Source: an uncultured Bacteroidota bacterium (GTDB lineage: Bacteria > Bacteroidota > Bacteroidia > Bacteroidales > P3). Taken from it: DNA of 64,000 bases. The translations under genes and the position numbers were made by a program. Location: contig CADCEC010000003.1 of NCBI GenBank assembly GCA_902800395.1, positions 162,932 through 226,931 of the forward strand. The letters run 5' to 3'. The first letter of the stretch is position 1. Every line of letters starts with the position of its first letter. Shown piece by piece: positions 17,181 to 26,800 of the stretch. The notes under the pieces are model-generated. The model was not told the DNA's origin and made no database searches. It worked only from the letters and a program-made list of their open reading frames with translations.

Positions 17181-18528
17181 GGATGCTGGCTATCAGCGAC
17201 ACCAGCAGTGCTGCGGGCGCGACAAAGCGCACAAGGATGTGATAGAACACCTTGAACCACGAGATCTTGAGGACTCCGTGGTTGGAAAGTTCGTCGTAGA
17301 TATCCTCTTTCTTCATCACCCATCCGAAGAAGATGACGGTCAGGAGAGCTCCGATGGGAGGCAGGTAAGCGCCAGTGAGGTCATTGGCCCAATCAAAGAA
17401 ATTCTTGCCGCCGGGCGTGATATCACTCAATGGGCCACCAGTGAACGAGTAGGCCACGAAGATGCCCAACACCACCTCAATCAGCGTAATGATTACCGCC
17501 GCCACTTTGCGTTTCATACCCTTGTCGGCAAGCCAGGCCGTCAGCGTCTCGAGCAGCGAGATGGCCGACGTCAACGCTGCCAGCACCAGCAGCAGGAAGA
17601 AGAGAACTGCGAACACCTGACCCACTGTACCCAGCGAGTTGAACACCACGGGCAGCACCTGATAGACCAGTCCAGGTCCATCGGCGGGATTCTGTCCAGC
17701 GGCAAAGACCGCAGGGAAGATAGCGATACCCGCCAGCACAGCAATAGACACGTCACAGACGGTAATCCACATGGCGTTCTTCAGAATGTTGCTGTCGCGC
17801 GGGATGTAGGATCCGTAGACAATCATGGCGCCCATACCCACCGAAAGTGAGAACAAAGCCTGTCCCAGAATGGCCAAGATGCCATCCCATGTGAGCAGTG
17901 AGAAATCAGGATGAAACAGATAAGCCAAACCTTTGGAGGCTCCCGGCAGCGTCAGCGAACGAACGCAGAGTAACAGAACCAGGACCAAAAGAATAGGCAT
18001 CAGCAGTTTGGACACCTTCTCGATACCCTTCTGAACACCGCCGAGGATAACAAGAAGAGTGAAAATCAAGAATATTACCAGAAACACCACAGGTTTCCAC
18101 GGCGAAGCCACAAAAGCATCGAAATGAGCCTTGAAACCATCATCGGCGATTGAGGCCAGCGTCCCCGTCAGCGACTCCCAGAAGTAACCCAGCGTCCATC
18201 CCGAGATGACGAGATAGATGGCCAGGATAAGGAAACAGGTGAACATACCGAAGAGTCCTACCATCTTCCACGACGGGCGCTTGGGATAAAGTGCCGGAAA
18301 AGCCTTCTCTGGCGAGAATCCCGACCGGCGGCCGATGACGAACTCCGTCATCAGCAGCACCATACCAATCAAAAACACGAATAAGAGATAGACAAATAGG
18401 CAGGCAGCGCCACCATACTGTCCGCAGATGTAAGGGAAACGCCAAATGTTTCCCAGACCCACCGCCGACCCGGCGGCAGCCATGATTACTCCAAACGAGG
18501 AGGTGAAACCTGTTTTGTTGTTAGCCAT
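17173..18528 (-). CDS. Sodium-dependent NSS (SNF) family symporter
   Basis: The product has 451 residues and about 11-12 membrane helices. Helix 1 carries the family signature GSAVGLGNIWRFPY, which forms the sodium and substrate site, and helix 2 contains a GGAACLFVYLLF segment. Members take up amino acids or related amines with sodium. The substrate cannot be told. The start at 18528 (MANNKTGF) is preferred over 18564 because the family begins there. It lies 13 bp beyond a terminator that follows the MFS gene. Confidence 0.9.
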   Translation of the reverse strand: MANNKTGFTSSFGVIMAAAGSAVGLGNIWRFPYICGQYGGAACLFVYLLFVFLIGMVLLMTEFVIGRRSGFSPEKAFPALYPKRPSWKMVGLFGMFTCFLILAIYLVISGWTLGYFWESLTGTLASIADDGFKAHFDAFVASPWKPVVFLVIFLIFTLLVILGGVQKGIEKVSKLLMPILLVLVLLLCVRSLTLPGASKGLAYLFHPDFSLLTWDGILAILGQALFSLSVGMGAMIVYGSYIPRDSNILKNAMWITVCDVSIAVLAGIAIFPAVFAAGQNPADGPGLVYQVLPVVFNSLGTVGQVFAVLFFLLLVLAALTSAISLLETLTAWLADKGMKRKVAAVIITLIEVVLGIFVAYSFTGGPLSDITPGGKNFFDWANDLTGAYLPPIGALLTVIFFGWVMKKEDIYDELSNHGVLKISWFKVFYHILVRFVAPAALLVSLIASILT

Positions 18529-18541
18529 AACTCTTTTGTTT

Positions 18542-18574
18542 AAAAAAAGGTGGCCGACGACCATCAGCCACCTT
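18542..18574 (-). terminator. Terminator between the MFS and NSS transporter genes
   Basis: On the minus strand an 8 bp stem (aaggtggc with gccacctt) is followed by seven T. It ends only 13 bp before the NSS start, so read-through at this hairpin could control NSS expression. The neighbouring 18575-18603 holds ttaactgttatctattaacc repeat words. Confidence 0.75.
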
Positions 18575-18600
18575 AATTGTTAACTGTTATCTATTAACCA

Positions 18601-20235
18601 TTAACTCTCCTTGATATTGGGTTCCTCTAGTCCGTAACCCTTCTTCTTGTCGACGGCCTTCAGGTAGACCGAGATAAGAAGGGCGGCGATACCGAGAGCA
18701 GCCAGCATGACGAGCGCCCAGGTGTAGTCGAGCTCGTGGGCGGCAGCACCTTCTTTATTGGTCTTGTTGAGCACCAAGCCAATAAGGGCGGGGAACAAAC
18801 CGAGGCCGATGTTCTGAATCCAGAAGATGGCGGCATAGGCGGAACCGATAATCTTCTCGTCGACCAGCTTGGGCACCGAGGGCCACAGAGCGGCAGGCAC
18901 CAGCGAGAAGGAAGCACCGAGGACAAGGATGGTGACATAAGCCACAACAACGCCACCGGCAGCGGAAGCGGCAGAGACGCCGGGCAGAACGAAGGCGAAG
19001 GTGAGGTGGCAGATGACCAACAGGATGGAGCCGAGCATCAGCATAGAAGCGGCTTTACCTTTATGGTCGACATAGTTGCCAAGGATGGGGGTGATGGCCA
19101 CAGCCAGCAACGGGAACACGGCGAAGATGGTCTCGGCGGTGCCGCGCATATAACCCATGTAGCAGTAGACAATCAGAGCTACCACAGCCACACCCATAAG
19201 ACCGTATTTCAAGCCTTTGTTCTTCTTAATAAAGTTACTCGAGAACGAACCGGCGGCCACGACAAGCATCAGCAAATACTGCACCCAGGTCACCGAACTA
19301 CCACCCCAGAACGTATTGGGATCGGCGGGAGTGAGGTCAAGGTTGCATTGCAGCATGTTGACGGCATACTTCTGGAAGGGGAAGATGGCGCTGTAGTAGA
19401 GCACGCAGAGGAGAGCCACCAGCCAGAAACCGAGGCTGGAGAAGATCTTGCCCAGGTCGCTGATTTTGAAGGGGTCATCCTTCTCCTCGGCCTCACCTGT
19501 CTGAGCATCAAGTTTCTTATCCATGAAGAAGTAGACAATGAACATGATGAGAGCGATACAGAGCAGCACAACGCCGAACTTCACAGCGTTGTCGACATGC
19601 ACCTCACCACCAAGCTTAGCAAAGTAGGGGCTGAAGATCATGCAGGTGGCCACACCCAGACGGGCGAGAGCCATCTCGGAACCCATAGCCAGAGCCGTCT
19701 CGCGACCCTTGAACCACTTGACGATACCGCGGCTCACGGTGATACCGGCCATCTCGCAGCCGCATCCAAAGAACATGAATCCCAGAGCGGCCAGTTTGGC
19801 AGAAGCAGGCATGCCTTCGGCGAAGGGAAGGATGGTGCCAATGATGGGAATATCGCCGTCCCAGTTGAGGTGGGTAGTGAACCAAGCCTCAAGACCTGTG
19901 CCAATAAATGCATCGCTACAGGCGTAGAACTTGATGGCACCACCGAAGAGCATCACGGCGCCCGAAAGCACAGCAGTGAAGCGGACACCCATCTTATCGA
20001 GGATGATACCGGCAAAGATGAGGAAGAAGACATAGACGTTGAGGAACACCTCAGCACCTTGCATGCGGCCAAAAGAAGCGCTGTCCCAACCGCGAGTCTC
20101 CTGCATCAGGTCCTTGATAGGCGACAAAATGTCCATGAAAACATAGCTGCAGAACATGGCCAAAGCCAGCAGCAACAGAGCTGTCCAACGCATTCCTGCG
20201 CTGTCTCTCAGTGTTTTGATACTTGTTTGTGACAT
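18601..20235 (-). CDS. Major facilitator superfamily transporter
   Basis: The product has 544 residues and about 12 membrane helices. Visible are the helix-2/3 region with ILDKMGVRFTAVLSGAVM (the family's DxxGxR-like loop), a cytoplasmic loop rich in charges (DAQTGEAEEKDDPFK) and a second-half repeat GNYVDHKGKAASM. The large periplasmic insert between helices 3 and 4 (AWFTTHLNWDGDIP) is typical of Bacteroidota members. The substrate is unknown. It has its own promoter and a terminator behind it. Confidence 0.88.
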   Translation of the reverse strand: MSQTSIKTLRDSAGMRWTALLLLALAMFCSYVFMDILSPIKDLMQETRGWDSASFGRMQGAEVFLNVYVFFLIFAGIILDKMGVRFTAVLSGAVMLFGGAIKFYACSDAFIGTGLEAWFTTHLNWDGDIPIIGTILPFAEGMPASAKLAALGFMFFGCGCEMAGITVSRGIVKWFKGRETALAMGSEMALARLGVATCMIFSPYFAKLGGEVHVDNAVKFGVVLLCIALIMFIVYFFMDKKLDAQTGEAEEKDDPFKISDLGKIFSSLGFWLVALLCVLYYSAIFPFQKYAVNMLQCNLDLTPADPNTFWGGSSVTWVQYLLMLVVAAGSFSSNFIKKNKGLKYGLMGVAVVALIVYCYMGYMRGTAETIFAVFPLLAVAITPILGNYVDHKGKAASMLMLGSILLVICHLTFAFVLPGVSAASAAGGVVVAYVTILVLGASFSLVPAALWPSVPKLVDEKIIGSAYAAIFWIQNIGLGLFPALIGLVLNKTNKEGAAAHELDYTWALVMLAALGIAALLISVYLKAVDKKKGYGLEEPNIKES

Positions 20236-20293
20236 ACTGTATTGTTGTTTGATTGTTTGATTACATTAATATTTGAGTGATATAAACGATTTG

Positions 20294-20301
20294 CAAAGAT
20301 A
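20294..20301 (-). promoter_or_regulatory. -7 promoter element of the MFS gene
   Basis: Minus-strand TATCTTTG lies 59 bp before the start. The 314 bp intergenic stretch 20236-20549 otherwise holds only AT-rich DNA and the 11-bp repeat at 20444. Confidence 0.6.
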
Positions 20302-20414
20302 CGAAATAAAAATGAATTGGCGAGGAAAAAGTGAAAAAAAGTTAAAATAAAATGTCAGAACCCACCAAAGCAACCCAATAAAATTCCCAAATTTATTCCA
20401 TAGCTATATCAAAT

Positions 20415-20476
20415 CTTACTCAAGAAATAGTAAAGATAGAGATGGGTAAGAGTTGAGTAAGAGTTGAGTAAGAGTT
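20415..20476. repeat. Three 11-bp tandem repeats with an inverted arm
   Basis: gggtaagagtt, gagtaagagtt and gagtaagagtt run from 20444 to 20476. cttactcaa at 20415-20423 is the reverse complement of the unit, so a stem-loop is possible before the thioesterase gene. Confidence 0.65.
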
Positions 20477-20549
20477 GGCGGATAGAAGATATTGATTTAT
20501 TGACGGTTAGAAAAACACAATTTTTAGTGTTTTTTGGCGTTATAAAAAC

Positions 20550-20939
20550 ATGGAATACATTTTTGAGAACACGGACACGGTCCGGGATTACGAATGTGAT
20601 ATTCAGGGCATTGTAAACAATGCCAACTACCAGCACTACATGGAGCATTCGCGACACCTTTACATTATCGGGCGGGGTGTAAGTTTCGCCGAGTTGCACG
20701 AGGCGGGCATCGATGTGGTGGTGGCGCGGTTCGAAATCAAATACAAGGTGCCGCTGCGGCCCTGCGACGAGTATGTGTGCCGTCTGAAGCCAGAGAAACA
20801 GGGTGTCCGATACATCTTTCACCAAGCCATTTTCCGTAAGGCCGACAACAAACTTTGCTGCCAAGCACAAGTGGATTGCGTTGCTACGCAAAATGGCCGG
20901 CTTTTGGCCGGCCATCCTACATTGGACGCGTTATTGTAA
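20550..20939 (+). CDS. Acyl-CoA thioesterase, 4HBT hot-dog family
   Basis: The product has 129 residues. DIQGIVNNANYQHYMEHSR carries the catalytic Asp (about residue 17) and the long hot-dog helix; FEIKYKVPLRPCDEY and RYIFHQAIFR are the following strands. YbgC-like enzymes hydrolyse acyl-CoA thioesters in the cytosol. The exact acyl chain is unknown. It converges on tyrS with no gap beyond the stop codons. Confidence 0.9.
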   Translation: MEYIFENTDTVRDYECDIQGIVNNANYQHYMEHSRHLYIIGRGVSFAELHEAGIDVVVARFEIKYKVPLRPCDEYVCRLKPEKQGVRYIFHQAIFRKADNKLCCQAQVDCVATQNGRLLAGHPTLDALL

Positions 20940-22217
20940 TTACTCCACGTTGAGGAGGTAGTAGTTCTTTTTGCCTTTTTGAACGAGGATGCATCCGCTG
21001 GCGAGGATGTCGGCAGCGGAAAGTGTAGCGCCCTCCCCTACTTTCTGTTTGTTGACGCTGATGCTATTCTGCTTCAGTTCTCGGCGAATTTCGCCCTTGG
21101 AGGCGAACATGCCCACCTCGGCTGCGAGGTCTACCAATGAGGGGGTTGCCTCGATAGCGGCACGGCTGACGGTGTATTGCGGAACGCCTTCGAAGACGCT
21201 CAGCAGTGTGGCACGGTCGAGTGCATTGAGCTGTTCAGTTGTAGCTTTGCCGAAAAGAAGTTCGGAGGCTGCGATAGCGGTATTGTATGCCTCCTCTCCG
21301 TGGACGCGGACGGTAATGTCCTTTGCCAGAGCTTTCTGCAGGATGCGCTGCTCAGGGGCTTCGGCGTGCTGCTTCTCCAGAGCATCAATCTCCTCTTTAG
21401 AGAAGAGGGTGAAGATGCGGATGTAGCGGGCGGTGTCGACATCTGAGCAGTTGAGCCAGAACTGGTAAAACTTGTAGGGACTGGTCTTCTCGGGGTCGAG
21501 CCATACGTTGCCACCTTCGGTCTTGCCGAACTTGGTGCCATCGGCCTTGGTGATAAGCGGGCAAGTGAGTGCAAAGGCCTCGCCGCCTTCCATGCGACGG
21601 ATGAGCTCGGTGCCAGTGGTGATGTTACCCCATTGGTCAGAGCCGCCCATCTGCAGTTTGCAACCCTTGGTGCGGTAGAGGGTGAGGAAGTCGTAGCCCT
21701 GCAGCAGCTGGTAGCTGAACTCGGTGAAGGAGATGCCTGTCTCCATTCGCTTCTTCACGCTGTCCTTGGTCATCATGTAGTTGACAGTGATGTGCTTACC
21801 CACGTCGCGGATGAAGTCAAGGAAGAGGTAATCCTTCATCCAGTCGTAGTTATTAAGGATTTCAGCACCGTTGACGGGGTTGTCGAAATCGAGGAAGCGC
21901 TCCAGCTGATGCCTGATGCACTGGACATTATGCTGTATTTCTTCGACCGTGAGGAGTTTGCGCTCCTGGGCCTTGAACGAGGGGTCGCCAATCATGCCGG
22001 TAGCACCGCCGACAACGGCGAGAGGCTTGTGGCCTGCCATCTGGAGATGCTTGAGGAGCATGATGGAGACGAGGTGTCCGATATGCAGCGAGTCGGCGGT
22101 GGGGTCGATGCCCACATAGGCCGTAGTCATTTCTTTGTTGAGTTGTTCTTCGGTGCCGGGCATAATGTCGTGAATCATGCCGCGCCAGTTAAGCTCTTGA
22201 ACGAGGTTGGTGTTCAT
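20940..22217 (-). CDS. tyrS: Tyrosyl-tRNA synthetase
   Basis: The product has 425 residues, a class I synthetase of the bacterial TyrRS type. [16 protein letters not shown] contains the HIGH motif, [10 protein letters not shown] is the tyrosine pocket, and KFGKTEGG is the KMSKS-type loop. The last 70 residues are an S4-like RNA-binding domain. It charges tRNA-Tyr. Between its start and the next gene upstream (22307, minus strand) lies a terminator for that gene, so tyrS must have its own promoter; no clear TAnnTTTG is seen in the short AT-rich stretch. Confidence 0.96.
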   Translation of the reverse strand: MNTNLVQELNWRGMIHDIMPGTEEQLNKEMTTAYVGIDPTADSLHIGHLVSIMLLKHLQMAGHKPLAVVGGATGMIGDPSFKAQERKLLTVEEIQHNVQCIRHQLERFLDFDNPVNGAEILNNYDWMKDYLFLDFIRDVGKHITVNYMMTKDSVKKRMETGISFTEFSYQLLQGYDFLTLYRTKGCKLQMGGSDQWGNITTGTELIRRMEGGEAFALTCPLITKADGTKFGKTEGGNVWLDPEKTSPYKFYQFWLNCSDVDTARYIRIFTLFSKEEIDALEKQHAEAPEQRILQKALAKDITVRVHGEEAYNTAIAASELLFGKATTEQLNALDRATLLSVFEGVPQYTVSRAAIEATPSLVDLAAEVGMFASKGEIRRELKQNSISVNKQKVGEGATLSAADILASGCILVQKGKKNYYLLNVE

Positions 22218-22252
22218 CTATATATATATAAATATGTATTCATTATTTAATA

Positions 22253-22286
22253 AAAGAGGTGCTGCTCTGTCGGGCGGCACCTCTTT
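22253..22286 (-). terminator. Terminator after the T9SS beta-propeller gene
   Basis: On the minus strand aaagaggtgc pairs with gcacctcttt (10 bp) around a 14-base loop, followed by tattaaat. Confidence 0.75.
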
Positions 22287-22306
22287 ATGTGTGTTATCGT
22301 GCCCGA

Positions 22307-25300
22307 TTAGCGAACCATCATCTTGGCAGTAGCAGTGTGGCCGGAGATGATGACGTTGATGAGGTACATGCCCTTGGCGAAGCCCTGGGTATTGAGGGTA
22401 AAGGTATGGCTACCTTCGTTCACGAAGCCCAGGTTGGAGTTCATCACGAGACGACCGTTGATGTCGTAGACGCGCAGTTGGGCGTTGCCGGCAGCAGCGG
22501 CATTGAGCTCGAGGTGAGCCTCAGTGCTGACGGGGTTAGGATAGAGGTGAATCTTGTTGGCACCAACAGTGTAAACCGAGGGGATGTCCACGGTGGGAGT
22601 GTAATCCGAGGGGTCGACAATCTCGTTGGTGAAATCGGTGACATACTGCATGTCCATAAAGATACCACGACCATAGGTACCAAAGTAGATGGCACGCGTC
22701 CATTTGGTCTTAGAGAAGGCAAACTTGTTCTCGGTGATACCGGTGTGGGTGAGGTTGTGACGGACGGGGAACTTGCGAGTCTGCTGGCACATGGCGGTCA
22801 CGGGGATACCCTGAAGGTTGGAATAGGCCTGCCATGCAGCGCTGCCTTTCTTGGTGAAGACACCGGTGGAGGTACCGACATAGATGGTACCAGTGGAATC
22901 CTCAACGAGGGCGCAGTAAGCGGGGATGGTGGGATCGCTCAGGGGGACAAGTTCGATGGTCGGGTTGGTGCCGGGATTGTTGAGGATGGCAACATTGGCG
23001 AAATCAGAAGAAAAGTCCTCGAAAGTAAGGATGATGCGATCCTGACCGTTGCGCTGGTCGACCACCATGTCGCTGATGGGACGTGGGAGCCAAGCATTAT
23101 TGTTGTAGTAGATTGTGTCGACGTGGAGAACACGACTGGAGACATCATACCTGTTAGCATCGGAGATGTCCTTGTCGGTGAGGGCGGTGGAGAAGTCCAT
23201 ATCCTCGAGATGGGAGATGCGGATAAGCATGGAGGCGTGGGCGGCGGTATCGTATACATTAGCATAGACGAAGCGGCCATCACGGCTCATGACAGCGTAG
23301 CGCGGGAACTGGCTCTTGGTCTGGGTGGAGTTGCGGTTGACGTTATAGATGGGGCACCAGACAGACTGGCTTTCGAAGTTGTTAGCTCCCCACTCATCTG
23401 CATTGTAGACCTTGGTGAAGTCGGTTGGAGTCCAGGAGAGCCAGATACCAGTGTTGTAAGAGGTCGTGCTCATACCGAAGGGTTTTTCGTCACCGATGGC
23501 AAGCATACGAGCCTGGAGAGGATTCTGGAGGAGGAGGGGCTGGGAGGCCAGCTGGGCGCGAGTGAAGATATGCTCGAAAGGATAGTCGGCATTGGCACGG
23601 CTGTTGAAGTAAGTCTTATCACCCACTTTCACCTTGAAGGAACCAGCATAGCCCTCGGCGCCGGGATAGGCAACAGTGTCGACGGCACGACCTTCATCAT
23701 CGCGGACGATGATGCCGGCGTAGTTCTTACCCTTGGGGGCAAGGAGGATGGTGTCGTATTTACCATTCTTGGGGCGGAAGATGACGCCAAGAGTGTCGAG
23801 AGAGACACGGATGGAATCGTTAAAGACGGTATTGTTGTCGGTTTCCCAGAGGGAGATGGAGCCGATGGCGGGGCCTCCGACAACTTGGTCGGTCATGAGG
23901 GCTTCGCCGATAGTCCAAGTGGTAGTATTGGTGTAATTAAGGTAGTCGACATAGGAGCGGCCAAATTCACCATTGGCACTAGTGGTGAAGATGGTACGGC
24001 GCGACTGGGGAGTGACCTGCTGGAAAGCGGAGGCTGCCACGCGGCCACCGTTGCCAGTCCAGAGGATGTTGGCCTCGTGATTGAGGACGAGGGAACCGTC
24101 GTGGTACCAGCTGATGTTATGCTCGCTGTAGTTGGAATCACCGACATTATGGTCGAGGTAGGTCTCGATAAAGGGGCAAGCGTTGTTGCTGGCGCCACTG
24201 ATGATGGAACCGTCGGGACTTACCGCGACACTGTTAATCTGGAGGTTGTTAAGGCCACGGTTTTCGTTGGTAAAGGCGGAGAAACCAGACTCGTCATAAT
24301 AACGACTGGAGTAGACACCGCCGTCGGTAGCAAAGAAGTAGGTGTGATAGGCACCTTCCGGGGTGACATAGTAGACGGGAAGAATCTGATGGATGCCGGA
24401 GTGGACAAAACTGCTGTTGTTATAGACCTGTGACATGTAGTCGCCGCCATTGAGTTCGTATTCGCTGGCGGAGACGGTGGTCCACTGATAATAGCTGCCT
24501 TCAACGAATCCTTCGCCGACGAGGATGCTGGTGCCGGCGATGACAACACGGCGGGGGTTGCCAGGATCGACAACAACGGCACCGGAAGTGTTGCCGGAGG
24601 TGTAGGTGATGGGCATGATAGAAGAAGTGGTGAGGGTGCTCCAGGTCTGCTCATTGTTGGTCATATAAAGGGCATCCATCATGCCATTGGCCTTAATCAC
24701 CATTGCATAGAGGTAGGTGGTGTCGGTCTGCGAGATGGCAAGCTTCATGCAACTGTTGGAACCGCCGAAAGCAGTATTGGTGGAAGAGATATTGACGGGG
24801 TTGAGCTGGTTGGCAGCGGCGACAACATTGCCAATGCGGTAGAGCTGATTGCCGGAACTGAAGAAAGCAGTGTTGTGGACGCGAGAGATGACGAGCTGGT
24901 CGACTCGGCCGTTGAAAACAGCCGTAGGCGTCTGGTTCCAGTCGTTGGTACCCTCGACGTGACGCCAGCGATAAAGACCGCTGTTGGTGGCAGCATAGAG
25001 GTAAAAGACACCGTTGTCGTAGACATAATCGAGAACATGAACAGACTTGAAATTGTCGTTATTGGTGTTGGGGATAAGTTCGAAGGCGACGTCAACGGGA
25101 TTATAGCGATAGATACCCATGCCTTTGACAGACATTTTCTGGTAAGTGGTGCCGTAGGGGTGGTCGTCGTTACCGGTACCGATATAGATGGTGTTGTCCG
25201 GACCTTGGGTCATGCTATTGATGGGGAGGTAGACCTCTTTGCCACCAATAACGCAGGGGACACGATGCCACATGGTGGTATCGTCAGCCATGCGTTCAAT

Positions 25301-25567
25301 TTCAGCCTCATCGGAGAGGAAGTTGCGATAGAAGGCGGCGAGATAGTCGCTGTTGGCCGATTTCAGGAAAAGGCCACCGGTGGTAGCTCCGACGTAGAGG
25401 GTGGTGCGGTTGGTGTCCTGACGGTCGAGGACGAAAGAGGAAACCTGACCACCGATATTGTCGGGACCGACTTCGTAGAAACGGGAGTTGGTTTGGGCGT
25501 TAGCGACGCCTCCAGCCAAAGTCAGTAGCCCCACATAGAGGCCGAGAAGTACTTTGTTTCTTTTCAT
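22307..25567 (-). CDS. Secreted beta-propeller protein with T9SS sorting domain
   Basis: The product has 1086 residues. Residues 1-24 are a signal peptide ending GGVANAQ. The body has repeated blade-like motifs (TTLYVGATTGGLF, NTIYIGTGNDD, FYLYAATNSGLYRW, GTIYVGTSTGVFTKK, RAIYFGTYGRGIF), typical of sialidase/BNR-type propellers. The last 85 residues, from YPNPVSTEAHLEL through VYDINGRLV to KGMYLINVI and KMMVR, are a type A T9SS C-terminal domain, which directs export to the cell surface and is then cut off. The ligand or enzyme activity is unknown. It has its own promoter and terminator. Confidence 0.85.
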   Translation of the reverse strand: MKRNKVLLGLYVGLLTLAGGVANAQTNSRFYEVGPDNIGGQVSSFVLDRQDTNRTTLYVGATTGGLFLKSANSDYLAAFYRNFLSDEAEIERMADDTTMWHRVPCVIGGKEVYLPINSMTQGPDNTIYIGTGNDDHPYGTTYQKMSVKGMGIYRYNPVDVAFELIPNTNNDNFKSVHVLDYVYDNGVFYLYAATNSGLYRWRHVEGTNDWNQTPTAVFNGRVDQLVISRVHNTAFFSSGNQLYRIGNVVAAANQLNPVNISSTNTAFGGSNSCMKLAISQTDTTYLYAMVIKANGMMDALYMTNNEQTWSTLTTSSIMPITYTSGNTSGAVVVDPGNPRRVVIAGTSILVGEGFVEGSYYQWTTVSASEYELNGGDYMSQVYNNSSFVHSGIHQILPVYYVTPEGAYHTYFFATDGGVYSSRYYDESGFSAFTNENRGLNNLQINSVAVSPDGSIISGASNNACPFIETYLDHNVGDSNYSEHNISWYHDGSLVLNHEANILWTGNGGRVAASAFQQVTPQSRRTIFTTSANGEFGRSYVDYLNYTNTTTWTIGEALMTDQVVGGPAIGSISLWETDNNTVFNDSIRVSLDTLGVIFRPKNGKYDTILLAPKGKNYAGIIVRDDEGRAVDTVAYPGAEGYAGSFKVKVGDKTYFNSRANADYPFEHIFTRAQLASQPLLLQNPLQARMLAIGDEKPFGMSTTSYNTGIWLSWTPTDFTKVYNADEWGANNFESQSVWCPIYNVNRNSTQTKSQFPRYAVMSRDGRFVYANVYDTAAHASMLIRISHLEDMDFSTALTDKDISDANRYDVSSRVLHVDTIYYNNNAWLPRPISDMVVDQRNGQDRIILTFEDFSSDFANVAILNNPGTNPTIELVPLSDPTIPAYCALVEDSTGTIYVGTSTGVFTKKGSAAWQAYSNLQGIPVTAMCQQTRKFPVRHNLTHTGITENKFAFSKTKWTRAIYFGTYGRGIFMDMQYVTDFTNEIVDPSDYTPTVDIPSVYTVGANKIHLYPNPVSTEAHLELNAAAAGNAQLRVYDINGRLVMNSNLGFVNEGSHTFTLNTQGFAKGMYLINVIISGHTATAKMMVR

Positions 25568-25620
25568 AATATATTAATAATTAATTAGATATTTTATTTC
25601 CTTTATAAACAATTAACGTA

Positions 25621-25628
25621 CAAAGATA
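25621..25628 (-). promoter_or_regulatory. -7 promoter element of the T9SS beta-propeller gene
   Basis: Minus-strand TATCTTTG lies 54 bp before the start at 25567. Confidence 0.6.
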
Positions 25629-25713
25629 CACTTTTTTCTTTATATATGGTATCTTTTGTGTGTTTTTTTTATTTTTTTTGTCAAATGATAAAAAATATTA
25701 AAAAGGGCAATAA

Positions 25714-25773
25714 AGTTTTAAGTTTTAAGTTATGAGTTTTGAATTTTAATTAGTACGCAGGCACGTTGCCTGC
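25714..25773 (+). other. Repeat words and a hairpin in the leader of the bat operon
   Basis: 25714-25748 holds agttttaagttttaagttatgag words. 25757-25773 is a hairpin (gcaggca, loop cgt, tgcctgc) 20 bp before moxR. No clear promoter element is seen in 25629-25713, which is very AT-rich. Confidence 0.5.
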
Positions 25774-25793
25774 TGATATAGCACAATAGAAAC

Positions 25794-26798
25794 ATGGAAA
25801 ATATTGACATTCAAGAACTCAATGAGAGAATCGGACGCGAAAGTGCTTTTGTCGAGGTGCTGACCCGTGAGGTAGGCAGGCAGATTGTGGGTCAGAAACA
25901 TATGGTGGAGGGGCTGCTGATAGGGCTGTTGAGCAACGGACATGTGCTGTTGGAAGGTGTGCCCGGTCTGGCGAAAACATTAACCATCACCACTTTGGCA
26001 AAGGCTATCGACGCGAAATTCAGCCGCATCCAGTTCACACCCGATTTATTGCCTGCCGACCTCGTGGGCACTATGATCTATAGTCAGAAGAGTGAGTCGT
26101 TCCAGGTTAAGAAAGGTCCCATTTTCAGTAATTTCATTTTGGCCGACGAAATCAACCGTGCGCCTGCCAAAGTTCAAAGTGCTTTGCTGGAGGCCATGCA
26201 GGAACGTCAAGTAACCATCGGTGAGCAAACATACCCGTTGGAGGAGCCCTTCCTAGTGCTGGCCACTCAGAACCCCATCGAGCAGGAGGGCACCTATCCC
26301 CTCCCCGAGGCCCAGGTGGACCGTTTTATGCTCAAGGTGGTCATAGGCTATCCTAAGAAGGAGGAAGAACGGGAAATCCTGCATAAGATTGTGAATGTGA
26401 AAGAGCTGGACAACGGCAGCGAGGGAAAGACCTTGTTGAAACCGGCTGATATCGTCCGGGCTCGCGAGGTGGTGCGCGAAGTGTATATGGACGAGAAGAT
26501 TGAGAACTATATCACCGATATTGTGTTCGCCACCCGCTATCCAGAGCAATATGGTCTGGAGAAGCTGAAAGGCCTGGTCAGCTATGGCGCCTCGCCGCGC
26601 GGAAGCATCAATCTCGCTGCTGCCGCTAAGGCTTATGCTTTCCTGCGTCGCAGGGGCTATGTCATTCCCGAGGACGTACGCGCTGTGGCCATGGATGTGC
26701 TCCGTCACCGCGTAGGACTGACCTACGAGGCCGAGGCGGAAAATGTGTCGAGCGAAGAGTTGGTGAACGAAGTGCTGAATCGTGTTGACGTCCCCTAA
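25794..26798 (+). CDS. moxR: MoxR-type AAA+ ATPase of the bat operon
   Basis: The product has 334 residues. Walker A-like GVPGLAKT, Walker B LADEINRAPAKVQSALLEAMQE and sensor 1 LATQNPIEQEGTYPLPEAQ are present; the lid domain follows. MoxR proteins act as chaperones that load cofactors or mature partners carrying von Willebrand A domains. Here it leads a unit of eleven genes in one direction, with a DUF58 gene 2 bp behind and the VWA proteins BatA and BatB further on, exactly the expected partners. No signal peptide; cytosolic. Confidence 0.93.
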   Translation: MENIDIQELNERIGRESAFVEVLTREVGRQIVGQKHMVEGLLIGLLSNGHVLLEGVPGLAKTLTITTLAKAIDAKFSRIQFTPDLLPADLVGTMIYSQKSESFQVKKGPIFSNFILADEINRAPAKVQSALLEAMQERQVTIGEQTYPLEEPFLVLATQNPIEQEGTYPLPEAQVDRFMLKVVIGYPKKEEEREILHKIVNVKELDNGSEGKTLLKPADIVRAREVVREVYMDEKIENYITDIVFATRYPEQYGLEKLKGLVSYGASPRGSINLAAAAKAYAFLRRRGYVIPEDVRAVAMDVLRHRVGLTYEAEAENVSSEELVNEVLNRVDVP

Positions 26799-26800
26799 TC

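Noticed and set aside
22259-24433. Long plus-strand frame opposite the T9SS beta-propeller gene
   Set aside because: Antisense shadow without signal peptide or known motif; the minus-strand gene has signal peptide, blades and sorting domain.
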